NCBI GenBank assembly: GCA_036346355.1
Contig: CM070572.1
Span: forward strand, 8,067,001-8,131,000
Direction: 5' to 3'
DNA length: 64,000 nt
Source of the DNA: Rhipidocladum racemiflorum
Lineage: Eukaryota > Streptophyta > Magnoliopsida > Poales > Poaceae
Shown: positions 33,625-45,087 of the stretch, one piece after another
How positions within the stretch are numbered: the stretch's first letter is position 1
How the letters are laid out: the number at the start of each line of letters is the position of its first letter
Program-made: the position numbers and the translations under genes
The notes under the pieces: model-generated
What the model was told of the DNA's origin: nothing
Databases searched by the model: none
The model's input: only the letters and a program-made list of their open reading frames with translations

Positions 33625-34710
33625 ATGGGCTGCGCTGGGTCCAAGCACGCGCTGCGGGGTGGCGTCCGGTCACCGTACGCGCGGAGCTGCTCCGGCCCGG
33701 CCTCCGCCGGGGCGGTGCACCACACCGTCGCGCTCAAGTCCTCCACGCTGGGGTCGCTCAGCCTCGAGCGGGACGAGGAGATGATGAAGTGGCGCGACAA
33801 CGGCGGTGGCAGCGCGGCGAAGACCATGCCGCCGCCGCCGCCGCAGTTGGTGAGGCGGCCGAGGCAAATGCTGGGCACGCCTACCAAGACGCCGGTGCAC
33901 GAACCCGAGGTGATTAATGTGTGGGAGCTCATGGAAGGACTCGATGACAAGGACGAGGAAGGCGAGGAGCGGCGGAAGAAGTCGCTTCTCGGATCGCCGG
34001 AGTTCGACCCGGAAATCATCACCACGTTCCAGAAGGCACTCGATGAGCTGTCCCCGACGCGGGAATGCCCGGTCGGTGACGAGGAGTGCGTCAAGAAACG
34101 CGAGATACAGAGGTTTCCGGGCATCGTGCGTGCGCGGGTCAGCGCGTTCCAGCAGAGGATCGACGCGAAGCTTGCCAGGATGGCGCCTCCGCCCCCACCG
34201 CCGCCTCCGCTGCCGCAGCTGCCTCCCCCGCCGGACAGCGACCGGAAGGTGGTGCTGTACCTCACCAGCCTCCGCGGCATCCGCAAGACGTATGAGGACT
34301 GCTGGGCCACGAAGGCCATCCTCCACGGCTACGGCTTGAGCGTCGACGAGCGCGACCTGTCGATGCACGGCGGGTTCAAGGAGGAGCTCCACGCCTCGCT
34401 CGGTTCAGTGGGCAGGCTCCCGCAGGTGTTCGCGGACGGCAGGCACCTGGGCGGCGCCGACGAGGTCCGCCGCATGCACGAGGCCGGGGAGCTGTCCAAG
34501 GCGCTGGAGGCCTGCGAGATGGCGCCGCCGATCGCCGGTGGCAAAGGCATTGCCCTGGAGGCGTGCTCCGGCTGCGGCGGCGTCCGTTTCGTGCCGTGCG
34601 AGGAGTGCTCCGGCAGCTGCAAGGTGTTCCTCGAGGAGGTGGGGAGCTTCAGGCGGTGCCCCGAGTGCAACGAGAACGGGCTAATGCGGTGCCCTCTCTG
34701 CTGCCTGTGA
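33625..34710 (+). CDS. Glutaredoxin-like protein with C-terminal CxxC zinc-type region
   Basis: A complete intronless frame of 361 residues. It begins MGCAGSK, an N-myristoylation signal with Cys3 available for palmitoylation, so membrane attachment is likely (inferred). Residues 1-200 are low-complexity with two proline runs (about 69-73 and 188-203) and a helical stretch FPGIVRARVSAFQQRID. The glutaredoxin fold covers about 207-300 (VVLYLTSLRGIRKTYEDCWA ... GRLPQVFADGRHLGGADEV). The canonical CxxC site is replaced by the SLRGIR stretch, as in plant glutaredoxin-like proteins of the At5g39865/At3g57070 type, so dithiol redox activity is doubtful. Four CxxC pairs follow (314/317, 325/328, 345/348, 356/359), probably binding zinc. 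The start is set by the conserved MGC motif. The biological role is not known from sequence. Confidence 0.9.
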   Translation: MGCAGSKHALRGGVRSPYARSCSGPASAGAVHHTVALKSSTLGSLSLERDEEMMKWRDNGGGSAAKTMPPPPPQLVRRPRQMLGTPTKTPVHEPEVINVWELMEGLDDKDEEGEERRKKSLLGSPEFDPEIITTFQKALDELSPTRECPVGDEECVKKREIQRFPGIVRARVSAFQQRIDAKLARMAPPPPPPPPLPQLPPPPDSDRKVVLYLTSLRGIRKTYEDCWATKAILHGYGLSVDERDLSMHGGFKEELHASLGSVGRLPQVFADGRHLGGADEVRRMHEAGELSKALEACEMAPPIAGGKGIALEACSGCGGVRFVPCEECSGSCKVFLEEVGSFRRCPECNENGLMRCPLCCL

Positions 34711-37370
34711 AATCTCGAGTTTTTATAGGATTTGTAGTGTGATTTTGCAAGATGTTTCGAGGAGTTCAGATGGTTTGTCGTACAGAGAAGTATACTTCTG
34801 TTCTTAAAGGACTGATGAAGTAACATGGTTACGGTATCGATTTTATTTATGTTTCTTCCTAGAGTTGGATGTGTAGTTGAAGACATGACCGCAATGTAAA
34901 GAACAAGAATAGTTCTCACCCTATGCATTGTGCTGCACATTGCATGATTGCAGCAGTAGTATAACCAAAATGTGCCAAACTGAACCATGCGAACGACTGG
35001 CAATGATCTCAGAAGCTACAGCAATACTGCCACCGACGTAGTGTCGTCCTCTGTTCCTGCGTTTCCCGAAATTGTTCACTTGTCAGGTCTGATCGGCCGG
35101 CTCATTTTGTGCACATGCGTCACGGACTGGGCACGCCATCTCTGCCCTCTGCCTGCACGTACTACTGCACTGCTACCAGAGCGGCCAAGAGCAGGCAGCC
35201 GATCTGCCGCCTGACACTTTCTTTAAAAAAAAGTATATCATCCCAACAGTAAAAACGCCGTCAGACAATACTTCCCATAGATATATAGAAAAAGAATCCA
35301 AATATGCCGAATCACTCGCATTATAATCTTCTATATCTTAGATCTCCGTGTTTCACATCTGGCTTATGTACTTCATGTAGCATTCAGATCGAAAGAACCT
35401 ATCGAGGGAGCTTAGCAACTATCGTTTGCCGGCGCTTTTGTAATTGAGAATAAAACTATTTTTAAAATTACATTCAAAAGGTGCTAGATTTGCAAAATAA
35501 ATTTTGTCTTTGAATAGAAAAAGTGACGAATCAGTGATACCAGCACCAAGGTTCAAAATTCCAGCGAAATTTCGGATTTCGCACCCCCAGATCCTAAATC
35601 TCAGCCAGATAAAAAATTTCAAAATGCTACCGTACCCCCACGCAAATCTCGGTGATCTTAGCCGAAATCTCGATAATTTTGACCGGATTTTAATTTTTGT
35701 TAGCGCGATTTGATTAGATTTGGGTCAAGACTATTCACAAAAAAAAATTGATGTGTTTTCGACCATTTTTTGATCGTTCTAAGTTGACCGAGATCTCGGT
35801 GATTTAAATCAAAATCTCGAAAATTCTGATTGAAAAAAATGGATTTGAAATTTGATTTTGGATTTCGTTTGAATTTTGTTCGAAATTTTGAGATCTCGTT
35901 AAAATTTAAGATTTTAATCATCTCTAAGATGTATATTGAAAACGAAATTTAAAACACACATCAACTCAGATTGCTGATTCCGATTTCGCATCTGCTCATG
36001 TTTTTGCGAGCTATAATATGGAGCGGCATCGAGCGAGTGCCCTGGAATCCATGGAAACTCAAATTGGTGCCTCCAAATACTCGGGGCATGGTGTGTTCGC
36101 ATGTTCTGCAAATGCGTCCTGATGGAATGAATCGTGAATGGATCTGACACCGGTCTCCGTAGGCCCCTCCTACAGTAGTCCTACCACCCGTCTTGTCCTC
36201 TGGCCGACGACCGACCAGATATGCATCGTATATGCACTATACGTCATTTCCCAAAAAAAAAAAAAAAATTGGCGCAGAAATTGATTTTGAATCACGTGAC
36301 GTAAGGGCCTATTTGAAACACACGGTGAATGTCCAAGTAAAGCGGTATAATTTCTACATTAATAACATGGAAAACTCCACGCATTTCAAACAAGGTCGAA
36401 ATGATCATGCTAAGCCAATACAAAGAACAGTGCAGAGCTGCTCATGCTTCCTACGGCCATGTTGGGCCAACTGAAGAGCATCATATTTTAGTTAGAAATC
36501 AAAGAGCATCATATTTTAGTTAGAAATCATATTTTAGTTAGAAATCAAAGAGAGGCCCACATCGAATGGGCTTAGTTCAGGCTGAGAAGGCCGATCCAAA
36601 AGAGACACCGGCTGAAGCCGCCAAATTGGCCGAACGGGCCGAGCCTTATGTCCTAGCCTGCGCACAACCACGTCGAAAAGCTTAGCCATAGCTGCATGCC
36701 TGTCTGCTGCCATCATCCAATGGCAGACTGTGAGTTCATTGGTGAAAAAGGCTAATAAAAGTGCGACTTCGAAATGTCATAGAGCCCATTGAGTTCGTTC
36801 TCCTCCACGTTGCCATAGTCTGACATAATCAGACTGAGATAATAAAGCTCAGGCCATTTTACACACTGGGCATGACAAGAGCAGCCGGTTAAGTGCACAT
36901 ATAATACCAGACAAATCATACCCTGTGGCGCCAAGCTCACGATCGAATGAAGCCTACTTCTAGCGTGTCAGGCTCGATCCAATCGGCTTCCTTAACGTAC
37001 GTGCCCACCATCTTGTTCGTGAAAAACCTTTTTGATCATTCTCGCGCGAGACACACACGCTGTTGTAGTAGCAGCTACGAAAGCTACAGTTAATTCCCGT
37101 CAAAATCAGTGTGCGGTACCGCAATTATATGGGGCAATGAGAACGTAGCACCAACCAATGGCCCGGCCGGTTCGGCTAGCTGCTCCTTTTCTTTCTCGTC
37201 GGTTTGGGTTCGATCGGCAACTTTTTGTCATGCACAATAGCTGTTGTACGTGACAGCGCTGACAGAGATGGATGTGGGAGTAATCATACGTCGTGACAGC
37301 AAAATGTCCGCCCTTTAATCATTTCTCCATGCGTTCCATCGACCGGGACAAAAATACTTCCACTCACTAA
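34711..37370. other. 3' flank and intergenic sequence, no gene recognised
   Basis: The first few hundred bases should hold the 3' untranslated region of the glutaredoxin-like gene. 35410-35930 is an AT-rich block rich in AATCTCG / CGAGAT words, likely an old transposon. A 19-base word CATATTTTAGTTAGAAATC occurs three times at 36482-36546. No coding sequence or RNA gene was seen. Confidence 0.4.
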
Positions 37371-37470
37371 GGCCATGTTTGGATGGACTAAAACTAATTG
37401 TTAGCTGGCTAATGGCTAGAGCTAATTGTTAGCCAGCTAATAATTAGTCCATCTAAAATTAGTCCAGAAC
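37371..37470. mobile_element. Palindromic MITE-like terminus
   Basis: GGCCATGTTTGGATGGACTA resembles the ends of grass PIF/hAT-type MITEs. It is followed by a large imperfect palindrome (37384-37451): TGGACTA..TTAGCTGGCTAA facing TTAGCCAGCTAA..TAGTCCA. A matching far end was not found, so only one end, or an internally collapsed copy, is supported. Confidence 0.45.
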
Positions 37471-38051
37471 TGTTTGGATACATGACTAATGGTGAAACTG
37501 CCAGCTCAAATAAACAGACAAACTGGTGAAACTAACAAAACAAACAAACAAACACATCTTACATCTAGTGCATGTCATATAGCACCGGTTACAGATATTT
37601 GTGGCTTTGGATTTTGATATAGTATCCAAAACATAAGTTTAACCACTAATTTCTATTATAATATATTTATAGATTCAGTAAAGTCATAATTTTATAAGAG
37701 TGTTTTTTAAAACAAATCTACACGTATGGTTTTTATTTATCTAATTAAAATATTTAAAAATACATTGGCAATTAATTGCATATATGCTTAAATTGATAGC
37801 TATTTGTGATGGGAAGTAAGAAATTAAAGGACGCTGGTTAGTCGCTGGATCATCTAGAAGAACACTGGTCAGTTGTTCGACGCTCGTCATTTGTGGTTCC
37901 TATTATGCATCTGCAAATAACATCTCTTCGGCTATCAGGAATCAAGCTACACGTGTAAAGCCACCACCTTGTCTATTATGGCTGTCACCTCAGTGCTGGT
38001 GTTTGTGGAGCGGTAACTGCCCCAATCTCTTTCTTATCCTTTTCGTCCCAA

Positions 38052-38084
<33 letters not shown>

Positions 38085-38689
38085 ATTAATTATGGCAGCC
38101 GAATCGCGGTAGTGGCGTTGCATGGCTGTGTGATCACGTTTACGCGAGAGATCAGATAGCCTTTCGAAACAACAAAAAGAGCTGGGAGTTAGTAGGAGTC
38201 CAAATCCAATCCGACGAGAGCGCAGACAGATAAAGAAGAAAAAGAGCCGGCCGGTATATTTGGCTATTTGCAGAAGTGCAGCAGGCATCGCTCGCTGTCA
38301 GGAAAAGGCTATTCCGGCTGTACAAGTAGATAAAGAAAGAGAGGAGCCTGTTTATGCTTCTCTTCGCTTGCTTAAAGAACAAACCAACAATCGCGCATGC
38401 AGTCTTCCCTGTCGCAAAGCACTTCCAGTTTTAACGATCGTTGCAGTACCTGTCCTATTGTTCGATCACGAAATCATTGTACGTTAGCCAACCAGAGGGC
38501 CCAGCATCGCGACACAGTACATCGACGGTGAACATCAGCCATCAGTGGGCGACACACACACACATGTATACCTTATATACCTTATATTAAAGGGGGGAAA
38601 GAAATGGAGAGAGCTCAGCCGGCCACGTCATCCTATTCGTGAAAAGGTCATTTAGACATTTTAAAATTATATTTAGATTTTTTCACCGT
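37471..38689. other. Intergenic sequence without a recognised gene
   Basis: Ordinary AT-rich intergenic DNA apart from the AG microsatellite. Open frames around 38034-38487 on both strands show no domain I recognise. Confidence 0.35.
38054..38083. repeat. (AG)n microsatellite
   Basis: A perfect AG run of about 15 units in intergenic DNA. Confidence 0.95.
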
Positions 38690-39330
38690 CTCTTTTACAA
38701 AAAAGAAAATTACGTTCGGATCCCTTTGAGATGTTTTTAACAAAAAAGGTGCCCCCACGGTTTCGCAAATTTGGCGACAGCTCTTAATAACCCATTTTTT
38801 AAGGAAATTGCATTTAGATCCCTACGCGTTTTTTGGACAAAAAAAAAGTGCACGCGAGTTCGCAAATTCAACGACGACTTCTAGCAACTCATTTTTTTTT
38901 AAAAAAAATGAAAACGAGAAAACCGAAATTACACAAAATAAAATAACCCGTGGTTCCGTAAATTCGCTGATGACTCATAGTTAGTACATTTTTTGAAAAA
39001 ACCCCGAGAAAAAAACAAAATTATATTTAGGTCTTCATACCTTTTTCCTAGAGATAACTGTCAGACCAAATTTCGCACCGCATAAAGAGGACTTGTGGAG
39101 CCGCAAATTCGCTGATAACTCCTAGCTAGCACATTTAAAAAATACAAGAAAAAATAAAAATTACGTTTAGATCCTCATACCTTTTTCAGAGGTAACCATA
39201 TGTCCAAATTTGGCACCGCATAAAGAGAACCCGTAGTGCCGCAAATTTGCCATGACTCCTAGTTAGCATTTTTTTAAAAAAAAAAATTTGAAATTACATT
39301 TATGTCCGTATATCTTTTTTCAGAAATAAT
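38690..39330. repeat. Degenerate tandem array, units of about 110-130 bp
   Basis: Five or six diverged units share the order: AAATTACATTTAGATCC-like, CATACCTTTTT-like, a phrase ending in CCGCAAATTTGC, then GACTCCTAGTTAGCACATTTTT. Units begin near 38690, 38810, 38920, 39015, 39165 and 39290. No coding sequence was recognised. Confidence 0.6.
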
Positions 39331-39673
39331 AATCGGACTAAATTTCGCACGGCGCAACGTAGCTTGTGACCCTAGCTAGTTATGTGAATATAGCAATCAA
39401 GCAGTGTAGTAATTAACAAGGTGTACAAAGAAATTTATGATGTTCGTCGTTCCGTCGATCAGGGCCCTTTTTTTCCTTTGCTTTCACCATCGAATTACTG
39501 TGTGGAAAGAGAATTTTTAGGCGAGCGATTGGGGCAACCGGTGATTGAAAGTACCAACCAACACTCCTGCTTCATGTGTCCCTGTCCATCAAGTTGGGAA
39601 GGTTGGCGTTGAGCCCCAGTCACACTTGGATTTGGGTTATTATCCATGCCCTTCCAGATCGGAAAAAGAAAAA

Positions 39674-39693
39674 GGAGAGAGAGAGAGAGAGAG
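39674..39693. repeat. (AG)n microsatellite
   Basis: A perfect AG run of about 10 units. Confidence 0.9.
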
Positions 39694-39719
39694 CAAGACG
39701 GCAAGTCAAGAAAAGAAAG

Positions 39720-40056
39720 CTGTTTGGAAGTAAAGTTTTTTAATATCGTGGTATTACAAAACCTTGGTATGGAAATTGTTTTGGCATAAATACCATGGTA
39801 TTACAAAACCATGATATGGAAACTGTTTGGAAGCAAAGTCTTTTGCATGATGAAGTGATGCCAAAAGCACACAAATTCATTATGAGTGGAGTTTTCAATA
39901 CTCTAAAAATACCATGGGTGGTATTGGCAATACCATGATTTTCAAAACAGAGTTTTTTTAGTTACTTCTAAACACTTTATGACAAAAACATCATGGTATT
40001 CTTTAAAACCATAGTTTTACCTAAAAACTATGAAAATACTTTGTTGCCAGAGGCCC
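39720..40056. mobile_element. Probable hAT-like MITE with internal ACCATGGTATT palindromes
   Basis: A noncoding segment with CTGTTTGGAAGTAAAGT at the left and TTGCCAGAGGCCCT at the right. Internal words ATACCATGGTATT and AATACCATGATTTT recur in both orientations, giving partial two-fold symmetry. Terminal inverted repeats are weak, so the call and edges are tentative. Confidence 0.35.
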
Positions 40057-40524
40057 TAAAACTCTAAAAGGCGACGGGAGGCGTGGCCGCTTTGGCCAGC
40101 GAGTAACAGGGAGACGCAGACATAGGGACTGCTTGGTTTGCTTCACTGGCTTGTTAATGTTTGTATTATTAAATTTGATGATGCTATGGGACGGTATCTC
40201 GTCAGGTTACCCAACGGACGCGATAGGAATCAACCATCCAATCAAAAGCGATCAAACGAATCATCATCACAGCCCCCTTTATTACTCACTCGACTATACG
40301 GCCATGCATCTCGGTGACTTGCTCTTATGCAGCTGCCCCAGCCTCCTCCTGCGCGTCACCCTGGCGATCCGCTCCCGTGCGGCTACCCCTGCAAGCTCCT
40401 TGGCCTCCCTCCTGTGTCGCGCCAGGCGACCTTCCGCTTGGCGCCCATTGAACGCTCCCAGTCTCCTCCCTACGGGCAGCATGAACCTGCACGGCCTTCC
40501 CCTGCGCGCAACAGGTTTCCAAGT
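40057..40524. other. Intergenic sequence with a GC-rich patch
   Basis: A GC-rich patch (about 40300-40515) gives overlapping open frames on both strands with no recognisable domain. No gene is supported. Confidence 0.3.
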
Positions 40525-40955
40525 TTGAATGGCATGTTTCATGAAAAAAAAAATACATTTTAAGCAAGTTTCATGCTGTTTCAAATGAGTTTAAAGTTTC
40601 AACGGCAAGTTTTAGAAACAAATTCAATGTTTAGAGTAAGCTTCAACAAAGTTCACGTATGTTTCATGGTGTTTCAAATGAGTTTTAAGTTTCGGCGGCA
40701 AGTTTTATAAACAAATTTAATGTTTTGAGCAAGTTTCAACAAATTTTCTGCAAGTTTTATGGTGATTCAAACGAGTTTCAACACTAAGTTTCATAAACAA
40801 ACTCAAAGTTTAGAGCAAGTTTGAACAATATTTTCATGTAAGTTTCATGGTGTTTCAAACGAATTAAAGTTCCAACGGTAAGTTTCATAAATAAATTCAA
40901 AGTATTTAGCAAATGTCAACAAAGTCCATGCAATTTTCTCAAGTTTCAGGGGAAA
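40525..40955. repeat. Tandem repeat, about 4.5 units of 88-93 bp
   Basis: Units built on GTTTCATGGTGTTTCAAATG, then AGTTTAAAGTTTCAACGGC, then AAGTTTTATAAACAAATTCAA, then TGTTTAGAGCAAGTTTCAACA. The TTTCATGGTG word starts at 40569, 40662, 40755 and 40843. Copies are diverged by point changes but keep their spacing. Confidence 0.8.
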
Positions 40956-42866
40956 ACAAATGAATAATGGATCCAGAGGCCCATAGGAGCTCACAGGAGA
41001 TGATATGAATGGGCACAAGACGATATCGTTGTCACTGGAGCCCCCCGGCATCAGGGAATCGCAATCGAGCTCACTCGCACGCCCCCACTACTTGCTGATG
41101 CTACCGCCCCTCTTTCTCGCCACTAAGGCCATGTCCAATGCAAAACACTTAGATATGTGCTTAAAGAGAGAGAAATAATGTTATATCATGAAGCATCTAT
41201 TCAAGAATCTAGACTTCCATGCAAACATCATATTTTAGATGCTTATATACACATAAGCACCTGCTAAGTATGGACGCTTAATTAAGGACCGATTGTTCAA
41301 AATAAACACATTATCTATTCTATGTGGCTTAGGCGCTGGTGAAGTATTGGAACAGGAAGAAGTGGAGGCAAATAATTTGATGGAGGTTGGTTAGTGTGGG
41401 CAACATGGACACGATCTACAGATCAATTTGATCATACGACCAAGTCCTGTAAAACGGTACACCGTTTAATAGTTTTCCACTAAATTTACCCCACCAAAGT
41501 TTAGTATTCCTAAAATTTAGTCACTATTTTGGTTAAAAATAGGTAAAACCCAAAAAAAGAGAAATTTTACCAAAATTTAATAGCTGACTAAATATTCGTT
41601 AAATTTAGTAACAGTACCAAAATTTAATAGAACGGCGCCTTAGACCCGGCGCGCGCTATGGTGCAAGAAGCCGCATGTGCCGCCGGCCGCCGGCTGATCG
41701 CAGAGCTCTCGCCATTTTCGTAAACGCGCTGCCTCTCCCCCCGATTTTCCATGGCTCCCGACGTGAGATCGAGCGGGACGTTGGCGTCTGTGTTCGCTGT
41801 CGTTGAGCGGGCCCGGTTGCCGTATCGGGAAAAAGGTTTGGAGGTTGTGGCCTCTGCGTTTGTGGTGCGTGCGTGGCGAGCCGACCGATAGTTTTTATCG
41901 TGTGCGGTGGCAATCCACGGACGGAGTGCGTTGCGTGTTTGCTTCCGGTCTTTGGTGGCTAGCTAGTACGTGTCGTATTTGGGTACGACTGTGAGTCTCT
42001 GAGTGAGATCAGGAGACAGTGATGGGGCAGTCCATCGATGTGCGCATGCAGGGTCTCCTTCTGGAGGCTACCTAGGTATTCGCATTTGACAAAACGCACG
42101 CACTGGCCGGCGACTAGCTAGCCTCTAATCTCTACCGTGCTGGTGACACCCGTCGCGGTTGAATCGGTCCTAGTTCAACGGGTAAGCTGGGCCGCATCGG
42201 GACAACCGCGTATCCAGCGATGGTCGAAGCTGGAGCTAGCGTTGATCGGAATGTTGCAATCGTACGAGCCGACGCTCCACGGCACGTCGCGGTCGTGTAG
42301 ATGGAGGAGGGAAGCATGGTCATGCGTCCTTGCCCAGATAGAAACGTGTGGAATCGGGAGAAAGAAACGTTGGAGGCACGCGGGAAGAAGGGTGTTAAAG
42401 CTGCCACATCGCGAGAATGATGATGGCCTACTTGCGCCCAACTAATTCTCCTGTCCCGGCTCTATCATTTGCGAGCGTGACGGCGAAACGGCCAAAAACA
42501 CAAGGGTGAGCGAGTCTTCGGGAGGAATGCAAGCTCTGTTTCTGTGTTAGCCATACTTCGCAGGTGATAAACATGCTTAGATAATCAATTCATGTTTTTT
42601 TTTCCATTCGAGCACAGCTGTTTACATATACGATCACGGATCACGGTGAAATTATGGGGCTGTGATTCAGCCGAAAGCCTCCAAAATAGGGCAACTACAC
42701 AAAGCCCCCTCAAAGCCATAGCCCCTAGCGGTGCTTCTTGCTGTGGTTTCACCTCCTTCCGATTCAGCCCCCTCCTCTCGATCTCGCCCGTTGCCCGGTC
42801 GCCTCCTCTCCACCAGGTCGCTATCGATTCCTAGTCTCGGAGTGCTGCCGCCGCCTCCTCACTTGG
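40956..42866. other. Intergenic sequence with old MITE-like material and GC-rich open frames
   Basis: 41420-41635 is AT-rich with recurring AAATTTAGT / ACCAAAATTTAATAG words, probably an old MITE. 41650-42440 is GC-rich with open frames on both strands, none with a recognised domain. 42720-42866 is a C-rich stretch that continues at 52914 across the inserted Tat element. No gene is supported. Confidence 0.35.
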
Positions 42867-43492
42867 TGTTCGCGCAAAAAACGTGAAGGAGGGTTTTCGG
42901 CCTCGAACACACAAGACAAACGCCGGGTTTGCAGAGCGTGCCAATCAATTTGACCTGAAATTGACAAGGTAGAGTTTGTAATTTGATCAAAGCCGATAAA
43001 CAAGGATCTATCGGCTTTTCGCTAGTCGGCAAGAACCGATTAGGAGATAACTAGATCAATCGGTTACAATTGATCAGGATACAAGGTAAAAATCGGCTTC
43101 GGGAAGGCGATGCGCAACAAAGCGGCGAGATCAAACCTGAGTGAAATCGGCAAAAATCAACAATCGGCGATGCGCAACTATGTTGATTCCGTCGACTTGC
43201 AGAGGGATCTATGAAAGCTAAAACAATGTAAAAGAAAAGCTTGTAAAAAGTAGATGTGTGTGTTGTTGGATTGATTCCTTTTCGCTTGACATCTGCCTCC
43301 TTTTATAACACATCTGGCCGATCCGAGTTGTATATGGACACGGTGCGTTTATCCGTATCGGCCTTTAATCTGATTTCCTTTCCTTTTTAGAAACGGATAC
43401 CTTTTCCGATTCATTTACCGATTTCTTTCCATACGTACATTTTCTTTCCGCTTCAGACCGATTTCAATACATGCCGAATTTTGGTGCAAACA
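42867..43492 (-). repeat. 3' LTR of the Tat element
   Basis: A 626-base LTR. On the minus strand it starts TGTTTGCACCAAAATTCGG and ends GCGCGAACA. It differs from the 5' LTR by about ten small changes, several of them one-base indels. It contains the word GATGCGCAAC twice, shared with the related solo LTR at 61349-62056. Confidence 0.9.
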
Positions 43493-43496
43493 TATG

Positions 43497-43508
43497 CCCC
43501 CCATTTTT
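43497..43508 (-). other. Polypurine tract of the Tat element
   Basis: AAAAATGGGGGG on the minus strand, four bases from the 3' LTR. This is the expected plus-strand primer site for reverse transcription and confirms the minus orientation. Confidence 0.7.
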
Positions 43509-43670
43509 GAAAGGTAGTTTGCTATCTTTCAAAAATCCCTTCGCCTTTTTCCGTGATCGGCTTGTCGTTTAGGATTCACCTCGGTAACTTCCCCATTAAT
43601 GGCGCCGCAATGCCCTCGGTGCGTTTTTAATGCAGCAACTGTTCCCGCCTTTTCACCTTTTTCACCGAGG

Positions 43671-43678
43671 TATAAATA
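43671..43678 (+). promoter_or_regulatory. TATA box for the antisense ORF of the Tat element
   Basis: TATAAATA lies 102 bases upstream of the ATG at 43780 and just inside the internal region, outside the LTR. Initiation about 30 bases downstream would give a leader of roughly 70-80 bases. This suggests the antisense gene has its own promoter. Confidence 0.5.
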
Positions 43679-43779
43679 TGAGGTCCCCCCTGCGGTCATT
43701 TTCACCCTGGCGTGCTCTCGCTCATCTTGAAATCGGCTTCTCTCCGTGTCAATCCCCTCTTTCCGTCGCATCGGCTGAA

Positions 43780-45087
43780 ATGGACGCATCCCAGGTACTC
43801 ATTCCGATCCCAGATAGCGACCATCAGTATTTTCTAGGTCCAGTAGGAACTATAGAAACCGATACGGTTGTTGGAGACGAGATCCCTAGACTCCCTTTGT
43901 CGGCTCCTGGCTACAACATCAAGGAATGGACCAAAAGCTTTAGGGCTTGGCCGACAGCTCTCAAGGGCTGGAGGTCCTGGTATATTAGAGTTTCGGCCCA
44001 AAAGAAGGCGGAGTGGGAAGGAATGGGTATTGCTGAGTGTATTCCCATGTCCTTAGCCGCTCCAGAACCTAATGAATCCTTAGTAGCCGCCGCTTGCTAT
44101 TTTTGGTCAGATTCCTTTAACGCCTTCTTTTTCCCAACTGGTCCTATCGGCCTAACCCTCCTAGACATGGCCGAATTGTGCTGCCTTAGGCCTGATGGAG
44201 ACCAAATATTGGCTTTTAGCGGGAAACCTCAGTACAAATTGTCCAGAAAAAAGGGAGAAGGTTGGTCCAGATATATACAAAATAACAACAAAGTAACTGG
44301 CCCTGTATCGGATGAGGAACATGTAGCTTTCCTCAACTTATGGCTAGACCGATTTCTCTTCTGCGGCGCTTCCTTAGGACCAACCCAGGTTTATCAATTC
44401 ATGTCGGAGCAACTAGTCATGGGTCGTCGGCTAGCTTTAGGAAAATCTTTGTTGGGGGCTGTGTACCATATGATGCATATCATCCGGAGTCGGCTTTTTA
44501 CCGGTAATGGCTCCTATGTCGTAGGCAATGTTGGTGGCCCACTTTGGTTTATCCAAATCTGGCTTTACTGCGTTTTCGGCCGCCTCATTATCCCGGATCC
44601 TTCGGAAGAATCGACTTTCCCAATAGAAGATTTTCCTGAAGGCGCAACTCCCAGATTCCAGCCTAGCCGATCTCCAGGCGAGAAATTTATCATGTGTTTG
44701 TCTGATGAACCCAAAATCTCCCCTGCCGGCTTTCATAAGTACTTGTCCTTCTTTTTGAACCTTAACCAATCCACTTTTAATCGTAGAGACTTCTTTTCGT
44801 ATAGCCAATTAGCCGATCTCCCATGGCCTTCTTTTCTTCGTTTAAATTCTGATAGCTCTCTAATGCCCCAGTCCACCCTTGATCTTCTTCCTCTACTGAT
44901 TTCTCCTTGCATTCTTCACGTCGGCTTGAGTACCCGAAATAGAACATTTCAGCCGACCTATGAGTTCTATCACCCCTCAGTGTATGCACGCCAGCTGGGT
45001 TTTGGTTACAAAAGAACTTTCAGATTGCCAGATCGGCATTACCGATGCGACGTCTTCACTGGCGGCTCAGAGACAGCAAATCGGTGA
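43780..45087 (+). CDS. Antisense ORF of the Tat element: plant mobile domain (PMD) protein
   Basis: A 435-residue frame opposite in direction to gag-pol, between the integrase end and the 3' LTR. It carries the plant mobile domain, related to the plant-specific domain also found in MAIL1/MAIN-type proteins. Key segments are IKEWTKSFRAWP (47-58), then LVAAACYFWSDSFNAFFFP (101-119), then GPIGLTLLDMAELCCL (121-136), and a C-terminal FYHPSVYARQLGFG. The start at 43780 (MDASQVLIPIPDSD) is preferred over an in-frame ATG at 43630 because a TATA box lies between them. The function of such ORFs in Tat elements is unknown. The last 25 residues look out of frame; another plus-strand frame (44960-45250) continues more convincingly, so a frameshift near 45010-45040 is likely. 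Confidence 0.8.
   Translation: MDASQVLIPIPDSDHQYFLGPVGTIETDTVVGDEIPRLPLSAPGYNIKEWTKSFRAWPTALKGWRSWYIRVSAQKKAEWEGMGIAECIPMSLAAPEPNESLVAAACYFWSDSFNAFFFPTGPIGLTLLDMAELCCLRPDGDQILAFSGKPQYKLSRKKGEGWSRYIQNNNKVTGPVSDEEHVAFLNLWLDRFLFCGASLGPTQVYQFMSEQLVMGRRLALGKSLLGAVYHMMHIIRSRLFTGNGSYVVGNVGGPLWFIQIWLYCVFGRLIIPDPSEESTFPIEDFPEGATPRFQPSRSPGEKFIMCLSDEPKISPAGFHKYLSFFLNLNQSTFNRRDFFSYSQLADLPWPSFLRLNSDSSLMPQSTLDLLPLLISPCILHVGLSTRNRTFQPTYEFYHPSVYARQLGFGYKRTFRLPDRHYRCDVFTGGSETANR

Noticed and set aside
33609..34392. Long open frames (236 and 240 aa) on the minus strand opposite the glutaredoxin-like gene
   Set aside because: They are side effects of the GC-rich codon usage of the real plus-strand gene and have no recognisable domain.
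44437..44989. Minus-strand frames opposite the antisense PMD ORF
   Set aside because: No similarity to retrotransposon proteins; the plus-strand PMD motifs show which strand is coding.
45010..45036. 25-base GT...AG stretch as an intron in the antisense PMD ORF
   Set aside because: Far below the usual minimum length of plant introns; a frameshift explains the frame change better.
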